The notes beneath the pieces were generated by a model. The model searched no databases. It saw nothing but the letters and a program-made list of their open reading frames with translations, and was not told where the DNA came from. Position numbers and translations under genes: made by a program. Below, in pieces: positions 35,810 through 53,300 of a stretch of DNA of 64,000 nucleotides. Numbering within the stretch: position 1 is the stretch's first letter; each line of letters starts with the position of its first letter. Source of the stretch: Chlamydomonas reinhardtii (taxonomy: Eukaryota; Chlorophyta; Chlorophyceae; Chlamydomonadales; Chlamydomonadaceae); contig NC_057015.1 in NCBI RefSeq assembly GCF_000002595.2, forward strand, positions 2,021,932 to 2,085,931, in the 5' to 3' direction.

Positions 35810-36301
35810 AAAGGCTGGGGAGAGGGGACGGAAGAATCAATTGCAGTTCTTCAAAGGCCGCGCAGCTCCTTGGCGGTAAAGCAACTGCAATGGTATATAA
35901 ATGAGACTGGTATCAAATGCAGAAGACAAGCCCGGGAGCCCGGGGAATAGGTTCCAGAAATCGGGGCCATCGTGTCGCTTGGGTTTCGTCAAGCAGTCTG
36001 CACGCACCAACAGGTCTGTCAGTGTAATTTAGGGGCACACGGCCCGTATCAATAGTAATCACGTTCTTTCCCTTGTCAGGGGCGTTCAGCGAGGTGAGGC
36101 CTTTAGCGGGGTCATTTCTAGCTCAGTCGCAACCCGAGATAGCTATTCCTAGGTAGCTTGCATGTCCTGTATTTAGCAACAGCACATGCGGCCTGGCGTA
36201 TTGCTGCACCCGCGGAGGTTTCCGAGAGGAGGTCCAATCACGCCATCAAAACTCGTGTCCTTGACGCATGCGACCTCGCTCCCCCGCAGGGCTGATTGAA
36301 G
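35810..36301. promoter_or_regulatory. Divergent promoter with TATA box and 5'UTR intron of the M16 gene
   Basis: The motif TATATAA at 35894-35900 is well placed for a plus-strand transcript starting near 35925. That leader would contain a good intron: donor GAG|GTGAGG at 36093/36094 and acceptor CCCCCGCAG ending at 36289, only 12 bases before the M16 start codon. The coiled-coil gene starts on the other strand from the same gap. Confidence 0.5.
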
Positions 36302-37759
36302 ATGCTGGGCTCCAGCACCAGCCAGCTGGCGCCCGCTATGGTGCGCTCTATTGCTTCCAGCGCTGCTGCGAGTACCGCTGCACCGGTGCTCGCTGCTAAG
36401 AGCGGTGGCCTGCTCGCCTCGGTGTTCGGCATGGGTGGTGGCCGTGTGGAGGTGCCTCTCAGCGAGAAGCTGCCCGCTGTGACGGAGCCGCCCCGGACTT
36501 CTACTCCCGCGACTAAGCCAATTGTGCAAACTTCCAGCCTCAGATCTGGCGTGAAGGTGGCTAGCATTAACACAGTCAGCCCGATTTCCAGCCTGGTCCT
36601 TTTCGTGGAGGGTGGTGCAGCTGCAGAGACCCCTGCCACTGCCGGAGCCAGCAAGGTGCTGGAGGTTGCCGCGTTTAAGGCCACGGCGAACCGCTCTACT
36701 TTCCGTCTGACGCGCGAGCTGGAGAAGATCGGCGCGACCTCGTTCGCGCGCGCCGGTCGCGACCATGTCGCCTTCGGCGTCGACGCCACCCGCCTGAACC
36801 AGCTGGAGGCGCTGGAGATCCTGGCGGACGCGGTCGTGAACGCCCGCTACACGTACTGGGAGGTGCGCGACAGCCTGGACGCCGTGAAGGAGCAGCTGGC
36901 TGCGCAGCTGCGCAACCCCCTGACCGCCGTGAACGAGGTGCTGCACCGCACGGCCTTCGAGGGCGGCCTGGGCCACTCGCTGGTGGTGGACCCCTCCGTG
37001 GTGGACGGCTTCACCAACGAAACGCTGAAGGAGTACGTTCACAGCATCATGGCGCCCTCGCGCGTGGTGCTGGCCGCCTCCGGCGTGGACCACGCCGAGC
37101 TGACGGCGCTGGCGACGCCGCTGCTGAACCTCCACGGCAACGCCCACCCGGCTCCCCAGTCCCGGTACGTGGGTGGCGCCATGAACATCATCGCGCCCAC
37201 CTCGTCTCTGACGTATGTGGGCCTGGCCTTCGAGGCCAAGGGCGGCGCGGGCGACATCAAGTCGTCCGCCGCGGCCTCGGTGGTGAAGGCGCTGCTGGAC
37301 GAGGCGCGCCCCACCATGCCCTACCAGCGCAAGGAGCACGAGGTGTTCACCTCCGTGAACCCCTTCGCCTTCGCGTACAAGGGCACTGGCCTGGTGGGTG
37401 TGGTGGCGTCGGGCGCGCCCGGCAAGGCGGGCAAGGTGGTGGACGCGCTGACCGCGAAGGTGCAGTCGCTGGCCAAGGGCGTCACGGACGTGCAGCTGGC
37501 CACCGCCAAGAACATGGCGCTGGGCGAGCTGCGCGCCTCCGTGGCCACCGCACCCGGCCTGGCGGCGGCGGTGGGCTCCAGCGTGCTGGCGACGGGCAAG
37601 TTCAGCGCGAACGAGGTGGCGGCGGCGCTGTCGGGCCTGACGGCGGCGGACGTGACCAGCTACGTGAACGCCATGATTAAGACGGCGCCCACGTTTGTCA
37701 CGTACGGCAACCTGTCCAGCCTGCCGCGCGTGGACTCGATCGCCAAGCGCTTCGCGTAA
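36302..37759 (+). CDS. M16 peptidase-like mitochondrial protein (complex III core 2 / MPP alpha type)
   Basis: Single uninterrupted coding exon of 485 residues. The N-terminus (SSTSQLAPAMVRSIASSAAA) is a mitochondrial presequence. The two M16 halves are visible: TSSLRSGVKVASINTVSPIS with LVLFVEGGAAAETP opens the first, and SSLTYVGLAFEAKGGAGDIK the second. Where active M16 proteins have HxxEH, this one reads KVLEVAAF, so it cannot bind zinc; it also lacks the Gly-rich loop typical of MPP alpha. It is therefore most like core subunit 2 of the cytochrome bc1 complex (QCR2), or an MPP-alpha-type partner, in the inner membrane/matrix. The absence of introns in the coding region is unusual beside its many-exon neighbours, although a 5'UTR intron is likely. 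Confidence 0.85.
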   Translation: MLGSSTSQLAPAMVRSIASSAAASTAAPVLAAKSGGLLASVFGMGGGRVEVPLSEKLPAVTEPPRTSTPATKPIVQTSSLRSGVKVASINTVSPISSLVLFVEGGAAAETPATAGASKVLEVAAFKATANRSTFRLTRELEKIGATSFARAGRDHVAFGVDATRLNQLEALEILADAVVNARYTYWEVRDSLDAVKEQLAAQLRNPLTAVNEVLHRTAFEGGLGHSLVVDPSVVDGFTNETLKEYVHSIMAPSRVVLAASGVDHAELTALATPLLNLHGNAHPAPQSRYVGGAMNIIAPTSSLTYVGLAFEAKGGAGDIKSSAAASVVKALLDEARPTMPYQRKEHEVFTSVNPFAFAYKGTGLVGVVASGAPGKAGKVVDALTAKVQSLAKGVTDVQLATAKNMALGELRASVATAPGLAAAVGSSVLATGKFSANEVAAALSGLTAADVTSYVNAMIKTAPTFVTYGNLSSLPRVDSIAKRFA

Positions 37760-38993
37760 ATTTGTGCGGAGCTGGGGCTAGGACACTGCAGCGGCGCGCG
37801 AGCCAGAGCAGCGGCAATGGCGTTCTATTGCGGAACGGCCTGTGTGGGGTGGCCTTGGGATTGGCTGAGGCGTTGGAGGGAGCCGTGGGAGGGGCGCCAG
37901 CGGCTGCGGGAGAGGGGCGCGGCATGTGCCGCAGGCGGCGCAGCGGTGGTGAGCTTCCTGAGCATGTGGAGCCATCGTGGCGGATCTGCCAGGCGGCGTG
38001 GACGCGATGCTGCTGGACCCTAGCAGCACTGGCAACGGGCAGGGTGCTGCCATGGAGCAAACACCGGAGCGGGAGCGGGGTTTGAGACACATGGGGTAGC
38101 TGTATCAGGGTTGTGCCCGGAGACCATGTGGGCTAGGGTACCGAGTGGCGTGGGGGCGCGGAGCCCTGAGGTGCCAAAGGATACTGGCAGCGGGCTGTGG
38201 GACGGAGGACGTGTGTGGGTGCGGCAGTGGCATTGGCGTGCCGAGGAACAGGTGTAGCCGCAAGCTTGACAACATAGCAGCACGGGTTAGAGATAGGCCA
38301 AGGCCCCTAAACGTGTCCGGATATGAGATTGAGAGGCATCGTAGGTAGGCACCTAGTATGAGTAGCTGTCCGGAAAGGCCTTTACTTGTTCCATCAGGCG
38401 GCGATCCAGTGGGTATCGCCACAGCAGGGGTTGCTAACTGAAGTTACTAACGCATCTCTCATGTGTCATGGCGGGGTCGGGTTATGCAACAGCAGGGTCT
38501 GGTAGAGCACAATCTCACGACAACCAACGCACGCAAAGGCTGGCATATGCGGGCAGAGTGGCAGACAGCTGGGAGCCCGGGAGTAGCCCGAGCGGCCAGC
38601 ACGGCGAGTTAGCGGATGGGTGGACATTCTTGGGAACCAAGGTTACCAAGCAGCGACGCAGATGCCCCTCGTTTATTACTTGCAGACCAGGTCATCAGGT
38701 GGTGGCCGCTCGTGCAGACCTTACAGGACTTCCAAGTGTGACCATGCAGCCAATGCAGCCAGCTACGTACTCTGCCTGCCTGCCTGCGGTGCTGCATTAC
38801 TCGCGTCGCCCCTGGGGCTTCGTGGCACCTCCAAGCCCCTTGCGAAAGCGAAAGAATGCCACTGCCCACAAACAGTACGCCTTTCCACAAGTCTCTCCTC
38901 TCACTCTTATCATTCCCTGCAGCCGCTCCCGTCCCCTGTACTAGCTCCTCAACGGCATTGCTATGCTCTGCCGCGCTACCAGCCACGCTGCTC
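37760..38993. other. Convergent spacer
   Basis: Contains the 3'UTR of the M16 gene and of the minus-strand unknown gene. TTACA at 38721-38725 is a minus-strand TGTAA signal about 270 bp beyond the stop of that gene. No gene-like frame was found. Confidence 0.55.
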
Positions 38994-41254
38994 CTACTCC
39001 CTGTTGTTGTCGGGCAGCAGCACCTCGTCCGGCAGGCGCATGTTCTTGGTCAGCACCACGCCCGTGGCGGTGGTGACGGTGATGCCGCCCGCGTACACGT
39101 CATCATCGTCGTCCTGCAGCAGCACGCACACGTCATAGATTTAAGGTGGCGGCAGCGCACCCGGAGGCCGTAGGGCGAGAATGGTGCACGCGCCATTGGG
39201 CAAGGGTGTGGCATGTCTGCATTCGTCGCCGTGGTAAAGCACCTCCTATTAGTGAGCCGCTGCTGCAAGAGCAAGGGGTTCTGTGCGCGGCTCCCACCAC
39301 CCACCGCTTGCGCCGCCTGCCGCTGCCGCTCCAGGGCCTCCAAGCGGTCCAGAATGCTGAGCGGGTTGTTGGGGTCCGCGGGCGGGATGACAATGGCAGG
39401 AGCGGCCGGAGCCCCCGGTTTGCTGGCATTTGCTGAGGCGGCGGCGCCTGCGCTGCTGCTGGAGGCAAGCGTGCCGGTGGCGGCGGCCGTCTCAGCGCCC
39501 TCCCCGCGAGCGGAAGCTGAGGTCGGGCGCGGTGCCGGTCGGGGGATGGACACGCTGGACACCACCTCCTCAGGCGGCACTGCAACACACGTGAGTCACA
39601 AGGGACAAATGAGGAAAATGTCCAAGGTTGGGGATGATCCAAGGAGTGGCCACGCGATGAAAGGTGCAGAGACTGCAGGCAAGACCAAGCAAAGCGTTTA
39701 GTCCTGACCCAGAAGCCGTAAACTCACCGCCGGCAGCAAGCTGGCCCGCTGTCCGGGAGGTGGTGTTGATTATAAGCTTGTCGAAATACGACAGCGGCTT
39801 GGCTGCGGCCGAGCCGGGCCGAGCCGCCACCGCCAGCGGCCGCTGCTCCGTCTGCACCTCCAGCGTGGAGTGCTCTACCGCCGCTGAAGCACGGACGGCA
39901 CGTCCACCACCCGTTCCTTCAAGCGGCAGCGTGCAGTTCGCAGGGCGTAGCTGGTTGACTCGGGCGTCTGGCATTCGGAACCCCTCGTAACGCCGCTGGG
40001 CCGGCTCGCATGCAAACCCTCTCCCCGCAGCGGCCCCTCCATACAGCCTCACGCGCATAGCGACACCCGCACCCGTTCAGCCGCACCTGCTGCTGCTGCC
40101 GTGGACGTGGCCGAGGTGGTTGCTGGTGGCTCGTTGTCACCGCGGTTGCCTCTCCGCCACTCATTGAGCGCCTCCAGGAAGGACTTGTGGCTGTCGGCCT
40201 CGTTGAAGGCGCCCGCCCCCAGCGAGGGGTCGTCCTCCGTGCCGCAGCTCATGCCGCCCACCTCAGTGCCGCTCTGTCGTGACAAGGAGATGAGGGCATT
40301 ACGATAACGTAACGGTGGGCTGTGGAGTCGGGATGTGGGAGCGGCTGGCTGCCAAGGTGTGTGTGGAAAGTGCGCCAGGTGTGACGTGCGTCCGTTCACC
40401 CAGAGGCTCTGCCGCATTACGGTCTGCTATGGTTGACAGGTGTGCTACTGCGCATTGTGCGTCCGGCATGCACACACCTGCAAGTCAAGGATGTTGGTTG
40501 TGCGTGAAGATGGTCCGGCAGCAGGGCGCGCCGCCGTCAGACGGCTGCCCGAGACAGAGGGAATCTCTGCAGGCGTGGCAGCGGCGCTGCCCGAGCCTGC
40601 CGCATTGCCACCACGTGCGGAAGCGGACCCAGACGGCGGCCCTGAGGCCTCGCTGCTGTCCGGCCGCCGGCTGGTGCTGGCGCCACTGCTGGCTGCACAT
40701 GCGGGGCGCATTGTTTGGGCAGAAAGACAGCGGGTCTGGATTAGGGCATGGACGAGGGTACGCGGCAGGAAGGATCCCGTAGATGGGGAAGACGGTGAGC
40801 GCATGACATACGGTATGTAACTGGATCGCCAATATGGCGCATGCACGTGTGTTGCGACAGCTTGCAGCTTGACAGCGACTAGGCAGTTCCCCCCCTGCAT
40901 GACGGCTCACAAGCTGTGGCTGCTGCTCCTGGGCCCTTGCCGGCGTTCCGTAACCCGCCCGCAGCAGCACCGTTTCGCCAGATAGAACCAGCTCCCGCGT
41001 TCGCCCTGTAAAGATATCAGTTGAGAGGCAATGTGTTCGTGCGGAGGTGGTAGCACCCTGAAAGGCCTGCGCTTGCCGCGGCTACCAAAGGGGGGCTGGA
41101 GGTGCTCGTGCACTTATGGCGCGGTCTCCGCTCGTGCCAGGCAGGCTCTGAACAGTTCTTACATGAGAGCTTCTCGCTTCGCTCGCTCCTTCTCCATGGC
41201 CTTCCTGAGCTCAGCCAGCTTCGCCTGCGCATGGAACGAACTTGCCGTGGGCAT
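38994..41254 (-). CDS. Unknown protein with helical N-terminus and low-complexity linkers
   Basis: Seven exons right to left: 41163-41254, 40911-41005, 40478-40692, 40087-40273, 39728-40018, 39305-39579, 38994-39113; phases agree at all six introns, 424 residues. One intron (40019-40086) is only 68 bp. Features: a charged N-terminal helix (KLAELRKAMEKERAKREALM), a Ser/Ala/Gly linker, the island SHKSFLEALNEWRRGNRGDN, a middle part with PLSYFDKLIINTTSRTAGQL, a helix LSILDRLEALERQRQAAQA, then a run of five Asp and a beta-rich end (VYAGGITVTTATGVVLTKNM). The islands look conserved and the linkers not. I do not recognise the family and assign no function. Confidence 0.65.
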
Positions 41255-42352
41255 GCCGCTTTGGACTTCGACAGCTGACAGTCTTGCTTATCGCAGCCCA
41301 TGACCAGTGACTTGCCTCCATTGCAGCTGCTTCGGCGCTCAGGGCGCTAGCCTTTAAAGGTTTGCTCATTTCTCAAGTGAAACTAGGTGTGTTTGGACCT
41401 CCGCAAGGCTAGTTCAAGTAAAATTACGCAACATTTGACAGAACTCCAAACCCTCAATTAGCAAGCAGAGTACTAGCACAGCAGGGACCGGGGTGACCTG
41501 CTCTCCAAGGCTGTGCACGGGTAGACTGCTGCTTTATCGCGTACAGGACATTAAAATTTGCTATCTGGCTGCCTCACTGCCTAATGAGCTTGCACGATGC
41601 GATGTGCACGACGAATGGGAACCCAATTCTCGAGCTCCCCGACCCCTGCCGAGCCGCCCACACGGCCAGCCTGGCGAGCATCACCGGCATGGAGCGCGTG
41701 ATTGGTCACCTTTCTGTTACACAAACCATGCACAGCATGGCTACTTCGCCCACGGTCTGTACGAGGGCAACCAAATCCTCGACTGCCCAAATAACAAGGC
41801 CTACGCTTCAAGCGTTCCCTGACGCGCCTGCGCCACTTCCGGCGGCCTGTCTCCTGCCTGCCTACCCGCTTCACCCCTCAGACCTAAGATCAACTATGGC
41901 ATGTGCGCTATGGCATGTGTGCCAGGCACGCCATCTATCTTCTAGACCCTGTTCTACGAGTGCCAAACCAGTGTAGGTGCAAAATCGGGCAGGCACGCCC
42001 GCCCTAACACCAGGTCGTGACGCCTGCTCCACCCAATACCAGGTCCGTGCTTGCATCCTTGATCGTCTCACATGCGCCCTACAGCTGCGTTGGATATTAC
42101 CAAACACGTTTAGCACTCGTATGCTCACACAGGCACTCCACGCATCACGCTCACTCCAGAAGTCCGCACACTCAAAACATTTGTCGCCACCATTTGCACC
42201 GCGCAATCACACATACGCTCACGACGTCACGCACAACCTGTTCAGTCAGTCCTAAAGACAACAGTCACGAGCGTCATCAAGTCTCCTGAATCCTCCGGAT
42301 GTAGCCCATCCACACCGCCATCCGAGCCGCATCCCCAAATGCCTCTACACGT
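41255..42352. other. Spacer: promoter of the unknown gene and PDS1 3'UTR
   Basis: Both flanking genes are on the minus strand, so this holds the PDS1 3'UTR and the promoter of the downstream unknown gene. TTACA at 41717-41721 (minus-strand TGTAA) would give PDS1 a 3'UTR of about 630 bases. No gene was recognised. Confidence 0.5.
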
Positions 42353-47444
<5,092 letters not shown>

Positions 47445-48340
47445 GTCGCGTGCCCTGGGGGCGTGCAGCGGGGCAGTGGACCCCTGAGGCGCGCCGGGCT
47501 GCTGCCGTGGATGGTCATGATCCTTCCATTTGGTTGCCGCTTACTGCTGGAGCGGCCGTCTGCTGCGCCGTTGCATGGGCGCCATTGCCCGGGTGGATAG
47601 ATACCCACCCGCGCGGACGGAATAGGGGCATCATAATACGGCACCGTAGTGCTACGAGTGATTCGTGATACTCAATCAAACACCCGTCGTGTCGGGATGA
47701 TTGCGGAAAGCGCTGCGCAACGGCAGCGTTTTGCTTGTTGCATGGGTGGCGGCGGGAGGCGGCGGTCGTGTGTGGGCCGTAGACGACGGACAGCTGAGCG
47801 CACGTTGACAACGCCACCTATCTACCTTATAGCGAAGTGCTTTCGGAACGCGAACGCGAATGTGCGCGACACCAAGAGACGTTGTAGTCGCTAGGACGCA
47901 TAGAAGGCCGGTTAGCAAGACGCAGTCACAGCAGACGTGTTACCTCATCCAGACGGTAAACGCCAAGGGCAATGGAGGAGCGCCGCTGACCCATCACTGA
48001 TATAACCAGGTTGCGATGGCTAGGCTGTCGGACGGCTGGCGGGCTGGCGCGGAGCGGAGCTGCGGGGCGCGCGACATCCGAAACCAACCTGGAAACAACA
48101 GCGCCACACAGCAAGGAAACAGCACAGCACCCAAGTAACCGCGGGCTGGGCGGGCGGCTGTCGCTGCGGTTGGGGCTGGCGCGGGCTGCAACGGAACTGT
48201 GTAGGCGGAGTGGAAGGCAAGTATGAACTGCGTGTGGCGATGCAAGTACGGTCCTGGAAACCGGGGGCCGCGGAATAGTGATGACAGCGCGATGGCTGCA
48301 CGGCTCATCCCGGCGGTACTGCATGCGGCATGGGCCCCGT

Positions 48341-48388
48341 GGGCATGAATGCAGTGTGGTACGTGGGCATGAATGCAGTGTGGTACGC
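48341..48388 (+). repeat. 24 bp tandem duplication
   Basis: Two adjacent copies, differing only at the last base, of a unit starting GGGCATGAATGCAGTGTGGT. Confidence 0.9.
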
Positions 48389-48764
48389 GGGGCCCCGCGA
48401 CAGGGGACAGCAACGCGGGCAAGAAGGATGCTGGGATGCAGGCAACACGCAGCATGGCACCAAAACAAACCCCCCAACAGGACAGAACAAGACAACCGAC
48501 GGGGCGGACCGCATTGCGGTTCCCCACACCCGTCGAACAAAACCGGCGGCTGCACAGGGTAGCAGCGCCGGCCGGGGTGGGGATGCAATGGCATGCATGC
48601 ATGCGCAAGTGCAACATGCGTATGAACTACACCCCCAGATCAGCCGGTAGCGCCGGTGTCATCATCTCCAGGGGTGGGCAGGGGATGGGCATGACCGCCG
48701 CCGCGCACGCTCGCAACAAATACTCCTGTGGATGCGCGGCGTGCGGTGGGGCCGGCCGTCGCGG

Positions 48765-48876
48765 GGGCGGCGGCGGCCCAGGAACAGCGGCCGCGGGGGC
48801 GGCAGCGGCCCAGGAACAGCGGCCGCGGGGCCGGCAGCGGCCCAGGAACAGCGGCCGCGGGGGCGGCGGCGGCCCA
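48765..48876 (+). repeat. About 32 bp minisatellite with repeated NotI sites
   Basis: About three and a half units of roughly 32 bp, each containing GGCCCAGGAACAGCGGCCGC. Three GCGGCCGC octamers occur. It lies just before the possible TAD2 poly(A) signal. Confidence 0.85.
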
Positions 48877-50349
48877 TAACGTTGTAATAACACCTGTGCT
48901 CATGACTCATGAGGCTTGGTTGCAGGGATGTAGCACCGCGCGGCTAGGTCGGGGCTGCGCTTTGTCTGTTTCTACAGGTCGGTCAACCGTCGGTGACAGT
49001 CGACTGCCCAGGGTGCTGCTAGCACATGAGGTGTTGGACTGTGATGGAGCAAGGCCACGGCCTACATATTGGGTGCGCAGGATGAGTTACCACTCTTAGT
49101 GCGGAAGAAGGGAGCCTGGAGCCTGGACACATCCATTACATTAGAATTCTTCAACTCCACACCGCAATGCCATGGCTTCACAGCCCAATGTGTTGCAGGG
49201 CGCGGTACTCCTTGCTTTGTGGCATAACCCATACACGCACGCACCGCCCTCACGAGGTCAGAAACAAAGTTAGCAATCGTGAGTGCGGTCCAAATCCATG
49301 GATCATCTTTGCAAAGCGCAATTCAGCTAAATCTTAAGACGTCCTAAGTAGAAGCACGCAGACGGCAGTCCAAACTGTTGTGGCCCACACGACGTTGGCG
49401 GCATAGGTAGGTAGCGTCAATGCGGCATTGCACATGCGCTGTGCAAGTCACTTCAGTAGGTACAAAATAGCTCCGCAGATTTTCCTGTCCCAACCCTTCC
49501 TGCACGTCGCTCGCACTCATTCAGTCATACGCTTCCCTCAACACATAACTACACGCATGCACACGACCCAGTCTGCACGCCGAGTCCGCTAGAAGCAGGT
49601 CCTCTAGAGTCACCGTGCAACGGGTGGCTTCCTGGGACCAGGTCGTCGCTGAGACGGCGCTGCGGCCCGACGGAGCACCCTTGGGCGACACCATGCTAGT
49701 TGCATGCCACGCAACAGTGCTCCACGGCCCGCCGGCCGCTATCCGCGCCCCTGGCAACCAGCGACGAAAGCCGTCCGTCCAGACCAAGCCGAAGCGGCAT
49801 GGTACCGGCTTCACTGATGCAGTCCCACGGTGTGCTGTGCCCAGCTGCATGCGCGTGCATGGTCGCGGCGTCACGAGGTCGGTCTGTGCTAACCCCACAC
49901 GCGCATCGCACCAGTGGCGACAGCAACCGCAGCTGCTGAGGGCATGAGCGCGACAGCTTGCTAGCCGACCGCTTAAAGCCACCGCTGCCGGCGCATATCC
50001 ACAGCGGCAGTGTGCGCTGCCTTGCTGTTCCGATGCGCAGCTCCTGCCGCGGCCCTCGCGCCAGTCGGTCTTCCTATGCATGTGCGCCGCGCGCCTCGCT
50101 GGTCAGCCCATCCAGCGCCCTCAGCGCCGGGCAGGCGTACATGCAAAGCCACTATGCACAGTGTCCTCACAGTGTTGGCAGCCAGCCAGCACCCGTCTCT
50201 TGTGAAGCCTCCCCCCACATGCCCTAGTCACCCCACCGACCCTGCTGCAGCCGCTGCGCGCCAAATGCCCTGCATCTGCCGTTGCCCCGGCGCGCCGCAT
50301 GCCGCCGCATTCTGCCAGCCCCGTCCAGGCCGCCCGCATCCTGGCGCCC

Positions 50350-53300
50350 TCACTTCGAGCCGGCTTGCCGGCCCATCTCCAGCGACCGCCAGCGGTTGCA
50401 GTTGTCCTCCACGGCGCGCACCAGCGGGAGCGCCTCGTGGAACACCGAGGCCCAGCTGTAGAACAGCGGCAGCGCCACGATGTCGAAGAAGCCCACCTGC
50501 GTGCGACATGTACCGCAATAGTGCGGGCGGTGCGGGATCTCGAGTAAGACAGCGGACAGGAGCTTGGTGCAACAGCGATGGCCCTCAGTCCCCAACCGTG
50601 CTTCAGAATGCTGCCCAATGTTATGCGAGCCTTGTGACCCGCCAAACTCGTTCGGGCAAGTTCAAAATGCGGCACGCCCGCATCACAACCCCTTTGTGCG
50701 TGACCATGGCGCCACCTTTCAGCCCTGGCAGACCGAGGCCCCACTCCACCCACGCGCCCACCTGCGACTTGGTGATGCCGTCCTTGCATCGGTCCATGAG
50801 CGGCGACACCATCATGTGCATGGACTTCTCCTTGTCGCCCTGGCGGAAGAACTCCTCCTCCAGACCGCTCACCCAGCGGTGGTGCACCTCCCACGGCGCG
50901 GCCAGGTGCCCCACATCCGCGCACTTGAGCCCCACCTGTGCGGCAGTGCGGCATGTGAAAAGCGGCCAGGAAGCAGGTATCTCGTCAGCCGGGTGATCCG
51001 ACGTCCAGTTCCACTGTGCCCCTGTGCTCGCCCTGCCGCTTTCTCCCGCCCCCCTCCCTTTACACACGACACCCATACACGCAGCAACCCGCAAAGCCAC
51101 CGGCGCACGCATGCACACGCACCTGAAGCACCAGTGACTTGTCGGCGTCGTCGTCGCTGATGGGCAGCGGGTCCTCGTTGCTGGGCGACTCCAGGTGCGA
51201 CAGGTTGGGCGCGGCGAAGTTGGTGGAGCGCAGCTTTACCTGCAGCTTGGACTGGAACTTGGACAGGATGTTGAAGTGCTGCTTCATGTCCGTCGCCAGC
51301 ACCATGTCGATCAGCAGCCGCCGCAGCCGCACCCACTTCTCGCGCGGGATCTTCTTTATGAAGTTGTAGTCCTTCTGCCGCATCAGCTTGAACGCCGCCG
51401 CGATGTGGTGGTTCTCCATTGGCGAGATGTCATTGTAGGTGAACGCCAGCTCGTCGCCGACGCGCACCAGGAAGTCGTTGTTGAGGCCCTTGTGCTCGTA
51501 GTCGTGGGTAATGGCGGCGAGGTAGGACGCGAATATGGCCACGTCCTCACCCAGCCGCTTGTGCAGCCCGCCGCGCGTGAGCAGGCAGTGCATGCCCTGC
51601 AGCACGTCCGCCGCGTGCGTCTTGTTGTGATACCTGTGGATGTGGGCGCCACAGGGCGCGAGCGGGGCGGGAGGCGTTCAGGCGGAGGGCGCAGCGGGCA
51701 ACCGTGCGTGCACATTGCAGCATAATCACGCAGGTCCTACCCCGCGAATGCCGCGCCATACCGGAGCGCCCTCCATCTCCTCCACCTTCCCCTCCCCTCC
51801 CCTGCCCTCTCCGCCCTCCTCCCTCCCTTCCGCCCCCTACTCACGGGTTGTCCGGGTAGCCGTCCTCAATCTTCCGAAGGAACCGCGCCAGCTTGGTGGC
51901 GTCCAGCTGGAAGGTGCCGATCAGGTCGTACCGCTTCATCAGCCAGAAGCCCAGCGCCGACAGCGGGTGGCCCTGCGTCACCTCCGCCAGCTTGAAGGCG
52001 TTGAAGCGCCACTCATCCACCGTGTTCAACACCGCCTCCATGGCCGGCACCAGGCTCGCAGCCACCACGTCCTTCTCCTCATCACCGGTCGGCTCCGCCT
52101 CCTCCTTGGGCGCCGCCGGCGCCGGCCCCGGCCCTCCGGGCGCGCCGGTGGCGCCCCCGGCGGTGGGGCCGCCGGTCCCCGGCACGCGCGAGCCGCTCTG
52201 CATGGGGTTCGTTATCACCTGCGGTGCGCGGTGTTTGCTGTTTGTATGAGGTGCTAGTGGTCCTTGCCCAAGCGCTGGTGCTGGTGCTAGTGCTGAATGC
52301 AGGAGCCAGTTGAGCGGTGCTGGAGATACAAGCAATGTGCTGCACCGCGTTGCCACGCGCCACGCCCCATACGAAGGCGCCATCACTCAGGCCTCCGCAA
52401 TCTTGGCACCTAAACTCTGCCCCGCCACGTTTCCTGCCTTCTTTCCCTGTCCCACCACGTACAGCCCGCTCCAGGACGCCCCGCTGAGTGTTGCTGTTGT
52501 TTGACTGCCGCACCCTCCGCCCATCCATCATTCTCTCCCGCAGCCACCAGCCCCCCAGCCCCAAAGGCTGCCGCCCTTGCGCTCCCAGGCCCCCAGCCGC
52601 CTCCCTCATCCCAGGCCCACACCCCCGCCTGCTTCCCCCGCCTGCCTACACCTCACCTCGCCGTCGTAGCTCTCTGGCGCCGGCGCGAAGCGCTCCCCCA
52701 GCTTCTTCCCCCCCAGCAGCTGCAGCAGGTTGAGGCCCACGTCCTGGTCCAGCTCCTCCTTAGACACCAGCTCCTCCTCGATGCGCGTGGGCTGCGGCGC
52801 GCGAGGCGAAAGCCAGGAAGGTTAAAAGCTGTGTGTTCATGCGTGAACTGGCGGCCCGGCGAACCGTCAGGCCGCAAAAGTAGCTGCCACATAACAGGTA
52901 CATGGCCTGGAATCGTGGCTGGACGCTCTGACCAAATACGAGTCCCAAGCCGCTGCGAACCTCAGGGTACCTTCCAGCCCTTCTGGCCACACTTCTCCTG
53001 CTCCTGCCCAAGCCGACCCGCCACCCTTGAGCTGCAGCTGCCGCCCCACGCCCGCCAACGCTGCGGCCTTGCTGCTGCTGTCATCCACAGCCCCTGAGCT
53101 GCTGGCGCTGCGGCTGCCGCGGGCGCCTCCCTCTGCGAGCGAGCGCCGCTGCGCCTGCCGCCACCTCTCCTGCTAAGTGCGCGCCTACCTGCGTGATGAT
53201 GTCCCCGCGCAGCACGGCCTGCTGCACCGCCTCCACGCTGTTGAGGTCCACCTCCTGCCCCTTGAGGATGCGGTCGCACATCTCGATGAGGCTGGACACC

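Larger units (their letters stand above)
47445..50349. other. Convergent spacer with repeats, no supported gene
   Basis: 2.9 kb between TAD2 (+) and the PDE gene (-). A TGTAA at 48883-48887 and a minus-strand TGTAA (TTACA at 49136-49140) may end the two transcripts, which would give long 3'UTRs. Two tandem repeats lie within. Frames such as 48373-48879 (+) and 47926-48594 (-) are open but show no domain, conserved-type segment or linked exons. Confidence 0.5.

Noticed and set aside
47926-48594. 222-codon minus-strand frame in the TAD2/PDE spacer
   Set aside because: Cys/Pro/Arg-rich, no domain, includes the antisense of a 24 bp tandem duplication; no linked exons.
48765-48876. CRISPR-like array
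   Set aside because: Units are contiguous without unique spacers, GC-rich and in a eukaryotic spacer; it is a minisatellite.
48373-48879. 168-codon plus-strand frame in the same spacer
   Set aside because: Its C-terminal half is translated minisatellite; no recognisable protein feature.
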